From an uncultured Methanomassiliicoccales archaeon (GTDB lineage Archaea > Thermoplasmatota > Thermoplasmata > Methanomassiliicoccales > Methanomethylophilaceae): a stretch of 64,000 nucleotides of DNA. The stretch is from contig CAUFXM010000004.1 in the NCBI GenBank assembly GCA_959597175.1, forward strand, positions 152,297 through 216,296, written 5' to 3'. A program made the position numbers and the translations under genes. A model generated the notes under the pieces. That model did not search any database. It saw only the letters and a list, made by a program, of their open reading frames with translations, and had not been told where the DNA came from. This document shows, in pieces, positions 51,571 through 62,000 of the stretch (position 1 is its first letter; each line of letters opens with the position of its first letter).

Positions 51571-54500
51571 TCAATCCCACCAGAAATACCACACCGTGGA
51601 TTGCCGCAGCACATCGGCAAGAGCGCCCACCGTTGCATCCTCCGGTCCCTGGTCGACCACATCGGGGCAGAAGCCGTACAGCCCCATCGCCGCATCCATG
51701 GCCCTCTCCTCGGGGACGGGGGCCGGGAGCAGGAGCTCCAGCTCGTCATGGCTCATGGCGGCAGGCACCGCGCCGTACTGCTCGAACCAGTATTTGGACG
51801 CGGCCATAAGCTCGGGCGTATCGGGGCAATCGTTCCAGTTTCCGAAGGGCAGGTATGCGAAGACCTCCCAGGGGTTCTTCACCGGAATCTTGGCCAGGAT
51901 GAGCGGGCAGGTCATTTCGTCATCCCAATAGCTGGAGAAGCGGTCGTTGGCATAGCCGCCGGTCATCTCACCCATGGTCTCCTCGTCCCAGTCCTCGTCG
52001 TCATCATCGGCTTCCGCTTTGCGTATGCTTATCAGTCCCTCCAGAACCGCCTTGCCGTCCTTGACGGGATCGGAGAGCATCCCATTCCGGTATTCGGCCA
52101 CCTTGTCAGGGTCGAAGGCATAGCCGTCCTCACCATCGCTGTCCGGATCGGAGTTCATGACCAGGCACTCCCATAGGGTTTCGTCGTCCGCCCTGATGAG
52201 CACAGGCACAAAACCCTCATGTCTGCCGTCGCGTTCGGCATAGCTGTAGGCCGCCATGATGGGGTCGTCGTCCTTCATGGAAGGGAAGTATGAGCATTCG
52301 CAATCCAGATACTCCATCAGGGCATTGGCCAGCTCAGAGGGTTCCATCGTGTCCGGATCGAATTCCTGATTCTGCCAGTTCTCGAAGCGTTCTTCGATCA
52401 CCTCTGCCATGTCACGATAATAGGTCTCGTCAAATGGGATGAACAGGTAGGCTTCGTCCTGGATTTCGTCGGAATAGTTGCGTTCCGCCCCTATGACGCC
52501 GATGGCGTAGTTGTCGATGTCGCTTGGGAAATATGGGGCGTCACCCCATCCATAGTAGTATGATGCAAAGGCCCGGCCGATCTTGTTGAACATCGGGCCG
52601 ACCAGCTGCCCGTCCAGCTCATCGCGGATGAACTCCCGAAGGTCCACGCCGGAAGGATCCGTCTTCACCCTTTCCGCCACCTCTCCGTATTCCGCAAGGA
52701 ACTCTTCGCCCATCAGGTCATGCTCCATGCACCAGCGCAGGTAGATGGCCATGTGGTTGTAGACGTTGATCTCTTCCACGGGAAGTTCCTTTTCCAGAAC
52801 GGTCTCCAGGTGATAGTAGGCGCAGTCCATCTCCACAACGCCGCCGACGGCGTCCGTGCCGATCGAGTTGGGACGTGTGCCGTATGTGACGAAACTGATG
52901 CCGTCCATCCTGTCCAGCAAGGCGTCCGCGTCATGCTCCATCTTGTATTCCAATTCCTCGCGGTAGAGGGGGATCACCTGATAGAAATTGACGTCCTCGC
53001 CGTTCGGCAGTACACAGACATCGCTGCCGTCTTCGGTGTTCTGGGGATTGATCAGCATCGCGGCACACAGTTCCGTCCCCTCTGCGAAGTCCTCCAGGTT
53101 GTCCATGGTGTGTCCGAATCCCAGCCAGGTGTCGCTGGCGATGGGCAGGCGGGCCAGTACCTTCAGCAGACGGATGGGCCAGTACCACTGTTCGTCTTTC
53201 AGGTCCTCGCCCTTCAGCTTCCAATATCCGGGCAGGGAGATGGCCAGTTCCGCCCGCTCCAGCTTGTATTCGGCCATATCCTCGGGGACATTCATCCGAT
53301 GGGCACCCATGCCCATGGTGACAAGGGTGTAGTAGTCCTTCTCTTCGGAAGGAGGCACTATGCAGATGTCCACATGGATGTCCGGGGAGCCGAGTTCATG
53401 GAACACGTTCTCAAAATTTCCGAAGTACTGTTGGATATGCTCCTCGATGGCCCTCATCTCCTCCGCTGTGTAGGTTTCGGGGGCGTTCGATTCCTCTTCC
53501 CGGGGAACGCTGCTCCCGCCGTCGTCATCAGAACCTCCTCCCGACGACTCCCAGGAGATCTTCAGCGTCATGCGGTCCTCTGACAGACCGACCCCGGGGC
53601 TGCGGGTGATGCTGTGCTTGTCATCATCGGCGAAACCGATGGTCTCCCCGTCGTGGAGTTCCACGTCGTTCTCCAGCACGAACGATGCGAGGTCGGCCAG
53701 GAAGTCCCTGAGGTCGACCGGTTCGGCATCGGTGCCCAGAACCTCCATCTCATCCTTCCCGAACGCTTCCATTCCGCGGGTATATGCGTTCATCCCGCCC
53801 TCGTCCCTCCACAGGCCGAACCAGATCCAGTTGAATATGGGCAGCTCGCCCTCCTTCATCATGTCGGCAAGCCCCTCATAGAGCCGGGGCTCGAGCACCA
53901 CGCCTCTGATGTAGACGCCAGTGGCATATCTCTGGAGGCAGCATGAGGCCATTATCTTGGCGTAGAGCTTCCCCTTCTCTATCGCGTCCTCCTCTTTTCC
54001 GAACACTGCCACCATGATGTGGGCGCGATGTTCCCTGGCCACTCCGACCGCATCCTCCCACATGTAGTTGTTCTCGGCGTTTGCCTCGGCCTCGCCGTTC
54101 GGGATGGGATGTGTAGCCAGGCTGACGGCGGCGACCATGTCGCCAACTTCGAACACCAGGGCGTCGTCGCTTTTGTCCTCGCTTGCATCGTATCCGTCCA
54201 CGGCGACGTCCCATTTCTCCTTCATGTCCCGTATGAACTGCTCTCTGTCCCATTCTCCCTTAGACAGCAGCACAAAGCCGGTGAAGACGCCCGTGTGGTC
54301 GCTCTCGTCCTCGCCCTCCGACTCGGCACGCTTCGCGATCTCCTTCTGGCACTCCCGAATCACCGCCGGGGCGTCCTCGTCCTCCGGATCCAGCTCCGCC
54401 CACCTCTGGGCGTATGGGATGGCCTTCTCCTCCTGGCCGTGGAGATACTGATACGCATACGCCATCCGCATGTTCCATTCCGCTCTGTCCCGTCCCTCAT

Positions 54501-57123
54501 CACGTACGGACTCCAGCACCTCGATGGCGCGGAGCAGGGCCTTTTCTCCCTTGTAGTTGGGGGTCCCCTCGTTGTGATCGCCCAGGATGGCGTAGTTCTC
54601 CAGCGCCCTAGCCAAGGCATAGGTCAGGCGATAGTCCCGCCAATCCTCTGGCACGGTATTCAACGCCTGAATGCAGCGTGTGTACTCGTCCTCCTCATTC
54701 CACTTCGTGATCTGGTCGTAGAACGGTTCGGGATCCTTGGGGTCGTAGGGGATGTAGTCCATGCCGGTCAATATTTCATCCAGCTCCCAGTCCGATGGCT
54801 GTTTCAGGGGGACCGTGCCCGCATCCCGGCGGAAGGTGTGGAAATTGGCCCAGGGGATGTCGCTTTCCTCGAAGAACTCCTTTGCCATCCTGAGCGCCTC
54901 CATGATGTCCCATGCGATGAAGTCCACATAGCCGCAGTAGAGGCCGGTGGCTCCGCCGGTGAGGGTGAGGACCTCCTGGCCCTCGTCCGTGTCGAACACC
55001 CCCTCCAGCCTGTCCCGGAAGTCGAAGATTTTCTGGGCCCCCTCATCCTCCCGCAGGGTATCCAACGGATAGCAGAAGAAGCCCGCCGCCACGCCGTCTG
55101 CCTCGAGGTCGTCCACGAAGCCGTCGTCCGCATTCAGATAGCCGTTGATGATGGGCACGCAGTTGGTGGAGCCGACCATTACATCCAGCCGCCAGTCGGC
55201 GTCCGGGTCCTCGTCGGGCTCCATTTCATAGCCGAGGTAGCTCCCCAGATAGGCTTCCGGGTCCGTGGAGAGGTCCAGGCCACGTTCCTTCAGAGCATCG
55301 GGAAGCTGGTGCATGAGAATGGACGGCTCCGCCTTAGGCTCCTCCAGAACATCGAAGCCGTCTATGTACCTCATGTGCGGGATCTCGCCAAGCACCTGGT
55401 CGGTGAGGGTGGTGAGCATCCACCAGACCCGGCCTTCCGCCTCCTTGAGCATAGGTAGCAGCTTTTCACAGTAGGCGGAGATGGCGAAGCTGTTCTCGCC
55501 CTGATCCTCCAGCCAGATCCGCACATCCTCCCCTGTAACCTCGTAGCCGTCATCTGTGCGTAGGCCGATGTTCCGGAGGGGCTGACGGCCAACCAGGATG
55601 TTCCAGTGTTCCAGCACCTCCTTGGGGGCGTGCTTCCGGAATTGGACCAGCTCAAACAGCTTGACCTTGTCACCTTCCGGGGTGAGGATCAGCTCGTACT
55701 TCTCGCCGTTGAAGCCCATTTCCAAGGAGATCTCGTCAAAGACCAGGTTCAGTGATCCCTGCATCTGGGCCACGAGTTCTGCGCCGCGGGTATGGTCTTT
55801 GTCCTCGTCCATCATCTGGCGCAGCTCCGCCTCCATCTCGGCGAAGGTCTCCCACCAGTATACTGTCCGTTCCCGGAAGCACTCCGAGAACTGAGGCAGA
55901 GAAATGCTCTTCTTGCATCCGTCGATCAGCTCCATGGTGTCCTCGTCGTCGGGGCGGGCCTCCAATGCCTTTTCAAAGTAACGAAGAGCCCTGCCCTCCT
56001 GATCCAGATAGTAATAGGAATAGCCCATGCGGAAGTTCCAGTAGAAATCGTCCTCGAAGTATTCCTCATGAGGTTTCAAGAGAGCGATGGCCTTTTTGAG
56101 CATAGCTCTGCCTTCCGGCGTTCTGTGGTCTGCCTCGTTGTTGTACGCCCTTGCAAGCTGGCTGTCCATTTCCGGAGTGCGATCCTCAATGCCCTCCAGT
56201 GCTTCAATGATCTTGTGATGCTCGTTGTTCTCATGCCACTTCTGGCACTGTTGCATAATATCCATGTCCGTGTCCTCCTCGTCCTCATCTGGTTCCCAGT
56301 CTTTGATCTGCTGGAACACGCCGTTCTCATCCCGTTCGAAGGCGCAGGGGGCGGGCGTATGCAACAGCGGGATGATGTCGGGGTCGTCGTTGCAGATGGT
56401 GTTGAGGCCGTAGATCCCGGAGTTGTTGGGGTCGTCCATGTACTCGTCACTCTCATCTCCGGCGGTGAAGCGCCAGCCGCTGTCCCAGTCCCCATCCGAC
56501 TTCTCCCGGTAGCAGAATCCGACCTTGCAGCCCTCCACCGTGATGCGGTTGGTGGCGATGCAGCCGTTGGCTCCATCCCAGTCGGGGAGCAGATCCCTCA
56601 TGTCCTCTGCCTTGACATGGAAGCTGCGGTTGCGGCCCGCGTCCTCGTACAGCTCCTTCCGCAGGGCCCCCACATCACGTGCCATCTCCAGGATGTCCTC
56701 GTCGCCCATCAATTCGTGGAGATCATAGGACAGAGGATCCTGGGTGAAATCCGCCAGAGTCCTGTCCATGGCGTTGTGCTCCTCCACAGTGGCAGTGATG
56801 CGTATGCGGTGGGAGGGGGTGTTGTATTCATCCAGATCGTGGAGGTTCACACTGCCGCTGACGCTGCACTCCAGCAGGATGGCGGCCAGATCGATGACCA
56901 CATCGATGGCGAAGTGGAAGTCCATCTCCACTCCGTCGGAGTGGGTGAACTCCAGATACTCCACTGTCTGGTGGAAGTCCCAGTTCTGTCTGTCCAGTCC
57001 GATCTTGGAAAATATCTCGTTCAGAGGGATTTCCTCCTTCCCCTGATCCGCCAGAAACGCGACAAGGTTGAGGCTGTCATCCGAGCCTCCGATGTAATTG
57101 CCCCAGTATTTGTCTATGTACAT
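51571..57123 (-). CDS. Giant polyimmunity protein A (DUF2185-TPR-TPR-DUF4261-SUFU-DUF4253)
   Basis: 1850 residues from ATG 57123 (MYIDKYWGNYIGG). Order by residue: N-terminal domain (1-180); DUF2185 (about 184-277, IATNRITVEGCKVGFCYREK); TPRs (286-410); unnamed domain (410-800, LTGGATGLYCGYVDFIAWDI); TPRs (800-925); DUF4261 (944-1190, ENNYMWEDAVGVAREHRAH); SUFU (about 1230-1420, DYYTLVTMGMGAHRMN); YNHMAIYLRWC domain (about 1455-1590); DUF4253 (1650-1850, ending LRQSTVWYFWWD). No signal, membrane or enzyme motif. Starts two bases after gene B. Function inferred: a scaffold of fused toxin-neutralising domains. Confidence 0.85.
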   Translation of the reverse strand: MYIDKYWGNYIGGSDDSLNLVAFLADQGKEEIPLNEIFSKIGLDRQNWDFHQTVEYLEFTHSDGVEMDFHFAIDVVIDLAAILLECSVSGSVNLHDLDEYNTPSHRIRITATVEEHNAMDRTLADFTQDPLSYDLHELMGDEDILEMARDVGALRKELYEDAGRNRSFHVKAEDMRDLLPDWDGANGCIATNRITVEGCKVGFCYREKSDGDWDSGWRFTAGDESDEYMDDPNNSGIYGLNTICNDDPDIIPLLHTPAPCAFERDENGVFQQIKDWEPDEDEEDTDMDIMQQCQKWHENNEHHKIIEALEGIEDRTPEMDSQLARAYNNEADHRTPEGRAMLKKAIALLKPHEEYFEDDFYWNFRMGYSYYYLDQEGRALRYFEKALEARPDDEDTMELIDGCKKSISLPQFSECFRERTVYWWETFAEMEAELRQMMDEDKDHTRGAELVAQMQGSLNLVFDEISLEMGFNGEKYELILTPEGDKVKLFELVQFRKHAPKEVLEHWNILVGRQPLRNIGLRTDDGYEVTGEDVRIWLEDQGENSFAISAYCEKLLPMLKEAEGRVWWMLTTLTDQVLGEIPHMRYIDGFDVLEEPKAEPSILMHQLPDALKERGLDLSTDPEAYLGSYLGYEMEPDEDPDADWRLDVMVGSTNCVPIINGYLNADDGFVDDLEADGVAAGFFCYPLDTLREDEGAQKIFDFRDRLEGVFDTDEGQEVLTLTGGATGLYCGYVDFIAWDIMEALRMAKEFFEESDIPWANFHTFRRDAGTVPLKQPSDWELDEILTGMDYIPYDPKDPEPFYDQITKWNEEDEYTRCIQALNTVPEDWRDYRLTYALARALENYAILGDHNEGTPNYKGEKALLRAIEVLESVRDEGRDRAEWNMRMAYAYQYLHGQEEKAIPYAQRWAELDPEDEDAPAVIRECQKEIAKRAESEGEDESDHTGVFTGFVLLSKGEWDREQFIRDMKEKWDVAVDGYDASEDKSDDALVFEVGDMVAAVSLATHPIPNGEAEANAENNYMWEDAVGVAREHRAHIMVAVFGKEEDAIEKGKLYAKIMASCCLQRYATGVYIRGVVLEPRLYEGLADMMKEGELPIFNWIWFGLWRDEGGMNAYTRGMEAFGKDEMEVLGTDAEPVDLRDFLADLASFVLENDVELHDGETIGFADDDKHSITRSPGVGLSEDRMTLKISWESSGGGSDDDGGSSVPREEESNAPETYTAEEMRAIEEHIQQYFGNFENVFHELGSPDIHVDICIVPPSEEKDYYTLVTMGMGAHRMNVPEDMAEYKLERAELAISLPGYWKLKGEDLKDEQWYWPIRLLKVLARLPIASDTWLGFGHTMDNLEDFAEGTELCAAMLINPQNTEDGSDVCVLPNGEDVNFYQVIPLYREELEYKMEHDADALLDRMDGISFVTYGTRPNSIGTDAVGGVVEMDCAYYHLETVLEKELPVEEINVYNHMAIYLRWCMEHDLMGEEFLAEYGEVAERVKTDPSGVDLREFIRDELDGQLVGPMFNKIGRAFASYYYGWGDAPYFPSDIDNYAIGVIGAERNYSDEIQDEAYLFIPFDETYYRDMAEVIEERFENWQNQEFDPDTMEPSELANALMEYLDCECSYFPSMKDDDPIMAAYSYAERDGRHEGFVPVLIRADDETLWECLVMNSDPDSDGEDGYAFDPDKVAEYRNGMLSDPVKDGKAVLEGLISIRKAEADDDDEDWDEETMGEMTGGYANDRFSSYWDDEMTCPLILAKIPVKNPWEVFAYLPFGNWNDCPDTPELMAASKYWFEQYGAVPAAMSHDELELLLPAPVPEERAMDAAMGLYGFCPDVVDQGPEDATVGALADVLRQSTVWYFWWD

Positions 57124-57125
57124 TT

Positions 57126-59054
57126 TCACAGCTCCGTCTGATCGTCTTCCTCGTAAGGATGGAACATGTCGTCGTCCCCGCGTACGAAAGCCGTACCGTA
57201 CGGCAGCATCAGTATCCTCCTGATGTCGGGATCCGAATCGCACACGGACCAGAGACTGCGGAACATTATCCGTCCCTCGTCGGTGTCATCATCGTCATCG
57301 GCGAAGAAGCGCCATCCGGAGTCCCATCCCTGATCCTCCCTCTCGGGCTCCCGACGGATGCAGAATCCGATGGGGACGTCCCCTGAGGACACCCTCTCGC
57401 TGATGATGCAGTCTCTCGCCCCCTCCCATCCCTCGGGATCCGGACGGCCATCGTCCTCGTAATCGGGTGACACAGAAGGATTGGATTCCAGCCACTGTCC
57501 GAAGCGCCCGTCGATGACTCCCATCATGTCGTTGCAGTACCCCTCCGACCAGGGCACCTGGAGGTAGGCGTAGAACATCTCCTCCTCGCTTCCCCACTCC
57601 CTTCCCGCGAAGAACCTGTCCGCATAGTCCTTGACATCCCGGAGGTACTCGTAGGGGTTGGAACGGTCGCCCCAGTTGTACCACTGGGTGAACCAGGAAC
57701 CTATGGGGTTCAGGTGCATGGTGGTCAGTTTCCCATCCAGATCCGGATCGTCACGCACGAATGCGCGCAGGTCGGTGACTTCCCCGGATGCGACCCGGGA
57801 TACGAGGTCCCGGTGTCTGTCGACGAACCCCCTGTTGACCTTCCCGTTCAGGATGCACCATCTCAGGTAGATGGCCATGTGGTTGTACGCCGCCAGCGCA
57901 TCCACGTCCAGTCCCAGACGGTCTATGATGCTCTGGTGCTTTCCGGCGGCGTCCATGATGGCATCGTCGTGCTCCATCCTGTCGTAATCGCTGACGATGT
58001 TGAGCCTGCACGGGTCTATCACCTCCAGGAGGTCGTCGTTGCTGATGTCCAGCAGCCCTTCCGCTCCGTTCTCGATCTTGTACTCGATCTCCTCCCTGTA
58101 CAGGGGGATTATCTGGAAGAACTCCACCCGCTCCCCATCGGGAAGGTCGCAGACGTACGAGCCGTCTCCGAACACCCCGGGGCTCAGCAGTATGCATCCG
58201 CACAGACTCGTGCTGTCGTCATATGTGCCTTCGTCATCCATCCCTACGGTGTGCCCCCATCCGAGCCAGCATCCGGTGTTAATCGGGAGCCTCGCCACAT
58301 CCTTCAGCATCCTGATCGGCCAGTACCATCTGCTGTCCTGCAGGGAGTCCTCGTCAAGCCTCCAGTCCCTGGGCAGGTTGATCATGACCTCGGCGCGCCT
58401 GCGCGTATCCTCGACACCGTCCGGGATGTCCATCTCGTGGGCACCCATCCCCATTGTGACCAGCGTGTAGTAATCATGGTCCCTCCTCGGAGGTATGACG
58501 CATATGTCCACATGGATGTCGGGGGAAACGAGTTCATGGTACACGTTCGGGAAGTCCCCGAAGTGATCCGCTATGTGCCTCTCCACCGCATCCCACTGGG
58601 CCTCGTCGTACATCTCCGGGGCTCTGGACAGGGAGTCATCCAGGAACCTCCTGATTTTATTGATCTGATTCCTGGCCTCCTCGCTGTTCGGATCCAGTTC
58701 CTTCCATCTCTCCGCATAGTGGAGGGCGTCGCCCTCCCTGCCGTCGAGCATCCACAGGGCGTAGCACATGCGGGAGTTCCAGAGCGGGTCATCCCTGCCC
58801 TGTTCCTCCACCGACCCGAGTACCCCGACGGCCTTCTCCAGCATTGCCTGGTCCGGGACGATGTCGCCTCTGTTTGCGTCGTGGTCACCGAGAACAGCCA
58901 GGTTGCTGTACGCCCATCCAAGGAGAATCGAGAGCCTGTACCCCCGCTGTCCCTCCGGCACGGATTCGATCTCCCTGATGCATTTCGAGTACTCGCCCAT
59001 GGCGATCAGCAGGTCGGCCTTCTCGCCGACCCTCGCGATCCTGCGTGCATCCAT
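57126..59054 (-). CDS. Polyimmunity protein B (TPR-SUFU-DUF2185)
   Basis: 642 residues from ATG 59054 (MDARRIARVGEKAD). TPR-like helices (1-160) precede the SUFU domain (about 165-360, DYYTLVTMGMGAHEMD and WYWPIRMLKDVARLP). The YNHMAIYLRWC domain follows (388-520), then DUF2185 at the C-terminus (545-642, IISERVSSGDVPIGFCIRRE). It shares modules with proteins A and C in a different order, evidence of shuffling. Four bases after gene C. Confidence 0.85.
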   Translation of the reverse strand: MDARRIARVGEKADLLIAMGEYSKCIREIESVPEGQRGYRLSILLGWAYSNLAVLGDHDANRGDIVPDQAMLEKAVGVLGSVEEQGRDDPLWNSRMCYALWMLDGREGDALHYAERWKELDPNSEEARNQINKIRRFLDDSLSRAPEMYDEAQWDAVERHIADHFGDFPNVYHELVSPDIHVDICVIPPRRDHDYYTLVTMGMGAHEMDIPDGVEDTRRRAEVMINLPRDWRLDEDSLQDSRWYWPIRMLKDVARLPINTGCWLGWGHTVGMDDEGTYDDSTSLCGCILLSPGVFGDGSYVCDLPDGERVEFFQIIPLYREEIEYKIENGAEGLLDISNDDLLEVIDPCRLNIVSDYDRMEHDDAIMDAAGKHQSIIDRLGLDVDALAAYNHMAIYLRWCILNGKVNRGFVDRHRDLVSRVASGEVTDLRAFVRDDPDLDGKLTTMHLNPIGSWFTQWYNWGDRSNPYEYLRDVKDYADRFFAGREWGSEEEMFYAYLQVPWSEGYCNDMMGVIDGRFGQWLESNPSVSPDYEDDGRPDPEGWEGARDCIISERVSSGDVPIGFCIRREPEREDQGWDSGWRFFADDDDDTDEGRIMFRSLWSVCDSDPDIRRILMLPYGTAFVRGDDDMFHPYEEDDQTEL

Positions 59055-59058
59055 GGTA

Positions 59059-62000
59059 TCAGTCCCACCAGAAGTACCAGACGGTGGACTGGCGCAGCTC
59101 GTCGGCCAGATGCCCCATCGTCCCGTGGTTCTGGTCCATGTCCGGGCAGATGCCGTACTGGTCGATCGCGACGTCGATGGCCTCGTCATCGGGGATCGGT
59201 TCGGGCAGCACGAACTCCAGCTCGTCATGTGTGATCGCCGCCGGGACGGCGCCGTAGCTCTCGAACCAGTGCTTCGCCACGGACATCATCTCGGGTGTGT
59301 CGGGGCACTCGTTCCAGTTCCCGAACGGCAGCCAGGCAAAGACCTCCCAGGGGTTCTCCGCGGGGATCTTGGCTAGGATCATGGGGTCCGTCATCTGCGT
59401 CTCGTAGTTCCAGTAGCTCGCTAGCCGGTCGCGTCCCTCTCCGCCTTCGACGCTTCCGATCACGTCCATGTCCCAGTCCAGGTCGTCGTCCTCCGCTTCG
59501 GCTCTGCGCTGTCCGACCATGGAGTCCAGGACCTCCCTGCCGTCATTCATCGAAGCGGAGAGGATACGCTTGCGGTACTCCCTCACCCTCTCCGGGTCGA
59601 AGGCGTAGCCGTCCTCTCCATCGCTGTCCGGGTCGGAGTTCAGGATCAGACACTCCCAGAGTATGTCGTCCACCTTCACCAGCACTGGGATGTATCCCTC
59701 TCTGACCCCTAGCCTTCTGGCGTAGCCGTAAGCCGACATGATGGGGTCGTCGTCCCTCATTGATGGGAAGTACTCGCACTCGCATCCGAGATACTCCATC
59801 ATTGCCCTTGCGAGTTCGGACGGCTCCTTCGTATTAGGGTCGATTTCCTGATTCTTCCAGTTAGCGTAGCGCCGGCCGATGACTTCGGCCATGTCGCTGT
59901 AGTACCTCTCGTCGAACGGGATGAACAGGTATGCCTCGGTCTTGAACTCGTCGGAGTTGTAGCGCTCAGGCCCGAAGTATCTCAGCGCGTAGTCGTCGAT
60001 GTCGGAGGGGTAGTGGGGGGAGTCCAATTCGCCGCAGTAGTTGTAATAGTATCTGGCGAACCCCCAGCCGTCGCTGTTGAACATGCCCGCATCCATCCTG
60101 CCTCCGAGCACATCCCTGATGAAGGGACGCAGGTCGTTCCCCTCCACCTGCCCCCCATGCTCCTCCATGAAGTCCTCCCCCATCAGGCCGTGTTCGACGC
60201 ACCACCTCAGGTAGATCGCCATGTGGTTGTAGGCGGCGATCTCGTCCACGGGAAGGGACTTCTCGCGTATGCTCTCCAGATGGTATTCCGCATCGTCCAT
60301 CCATATCTCGGCAGCATTGTAGGAGACCTTGAGGGTCATCCCCGGAAGAGCGACGCCCTCGCTGAGGGAGATCGTGTGCCTGTCTTTCTCCGAGAACCCT
60401 ATGGTCTCCCCGTCCTTCAGGTGCACGTCGCATTCAAGCTGGTACGAGACGATGTTGACCAGGAGGTCCCTGACCTTGTCGGGCTCCGCCTCCGCGTTCA
60501 GGACCTCGACCTCCTCCCTTCCGAAGGTCCTCAGTCCGTATGTGTATCCGGAGATGCCGTTCTCCGTCCTGTACAGCCCGAACCAGATCCAGTTGAATAT
60601 CAGCAGTTCGTCATCATTCATCATCTCGGCCATGGCCTCGTAGAACCCGGGCTGGAACACCACTCCGCTGGTGTACACGCCCATGGCGTTCTCCTGGCGG
60701 CAGCATGCCGCGAGGATCTTCACGAACAGCTTCCCCCTTTCGATCAGATCGTCGTCGTCCTTCTTCCCGACGAACACCAGGAGATGCGCTCTGTGTTCCT
60801 TCGCGATTTCAACCGCTTCGGACCACATGTAGTTGTTCTCGGCGTTGGCTTCCGCCTCCCCGTCGGGGATCGGCCCCTTCATCAGACTGACCGCCGCCAC
60901 CCTTCCGTCGACCTCGAAGACGAGGGAGTCATCGTCGGATTCGTCATCGTCCTCCTCTGCCTCGATACCCCACATCTCCCTCAGGTCGCGGATAAGCTGC
61001 ATCTTGCTCCATGAGGCCCTCGACATGAGAACGAATCCTGCGAACACGCCGGTCTCGTCCTCCTCGCCGCCTTCCTCGCATTCGGAACCGTTCTCCCTGG
61101 CCGCGATCTCCTCCAGGCATTCCCTGATCACGCCCTTGGCGTCCTCGTCCTCGGGGTCGAGTTCCGACCATCTCTCTGCGTACGGTATGGCCAGCTCTTC
61201 CTGTCCTTCGAGGTACTGGTGTCCGTATGCCATGCGCATGTTCCATTCAGCCCTGTTCTCCCCTTCGTCACGTATGGACTCCAGGATCTCCAGTGAGCGG
61301 CGCAGAGCCCTGTCGCTCTTGTAGCCGGGGGTGCCCTCGTCATGGTCCCCGATTATCGCGTAGTTCTGCAGGGCGCGGACCAGGGCGTACTCCGAACGGT
61401 AGTCCCTCTGATCCTCCGGTATGGTCTCCAGCACGGCAATGCAACGGGAGTACTCGTCATCCTCGTTCCACTTCACGATCTGGTCGTAGAACGGTTCCGG
61501 ATCCTCCGGATTGTAGGGGATGTAATCTATGTCATCCAGGTCCAGATCCGCATCCCCGACTCTGTTGTTGGCTATGAGACATGAGGGGACATCCATGGCG
61601 AACACGCGGAAGAACGATTCCGAGACGCCTGAACCGGTGAGGAATTCCTGGGCCGCGCTGAGGACCGACGGAATGTCCCAGGCGATGAGGTCCAGATACC
61701 CGTAGTACAGTCCGGTGGCACCGCCGATCACTGTGATGGCATCTTCTCCGGCCTTTTCGATCAGAGCTTCTTCGAGGCTGTCGCGGAAGTCGAATATCCT
61801 GTCGCTCCTGTCATCGCCGTCGAATATGTCGAGGGAATAGGCTATGTACCCGGCTACGGCGCCGTCGGCGTGGAGGATGTCCACACATCCCCTGCCGCCG
61901 GAGAAGTAATCGTTGATGATCGGAGGGCAGCAGCTTGACCCGGATATTATGTCGAAGCGCCACGGACCTTCTGATTCCCTGTTGGGTTCCGTCTTGTACA

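Noticed and set aside
54019..55458. 479-codon plus-strand ORF inside polyimmunity protein A
   Set aside because: Shadow of the 1850-residue gene, whose domains are recognisable in its own frame.
57714..59234. 506-codon plus-strand ORF
   Set aside because: Antisense to polyimmunity protein B; no motifs.
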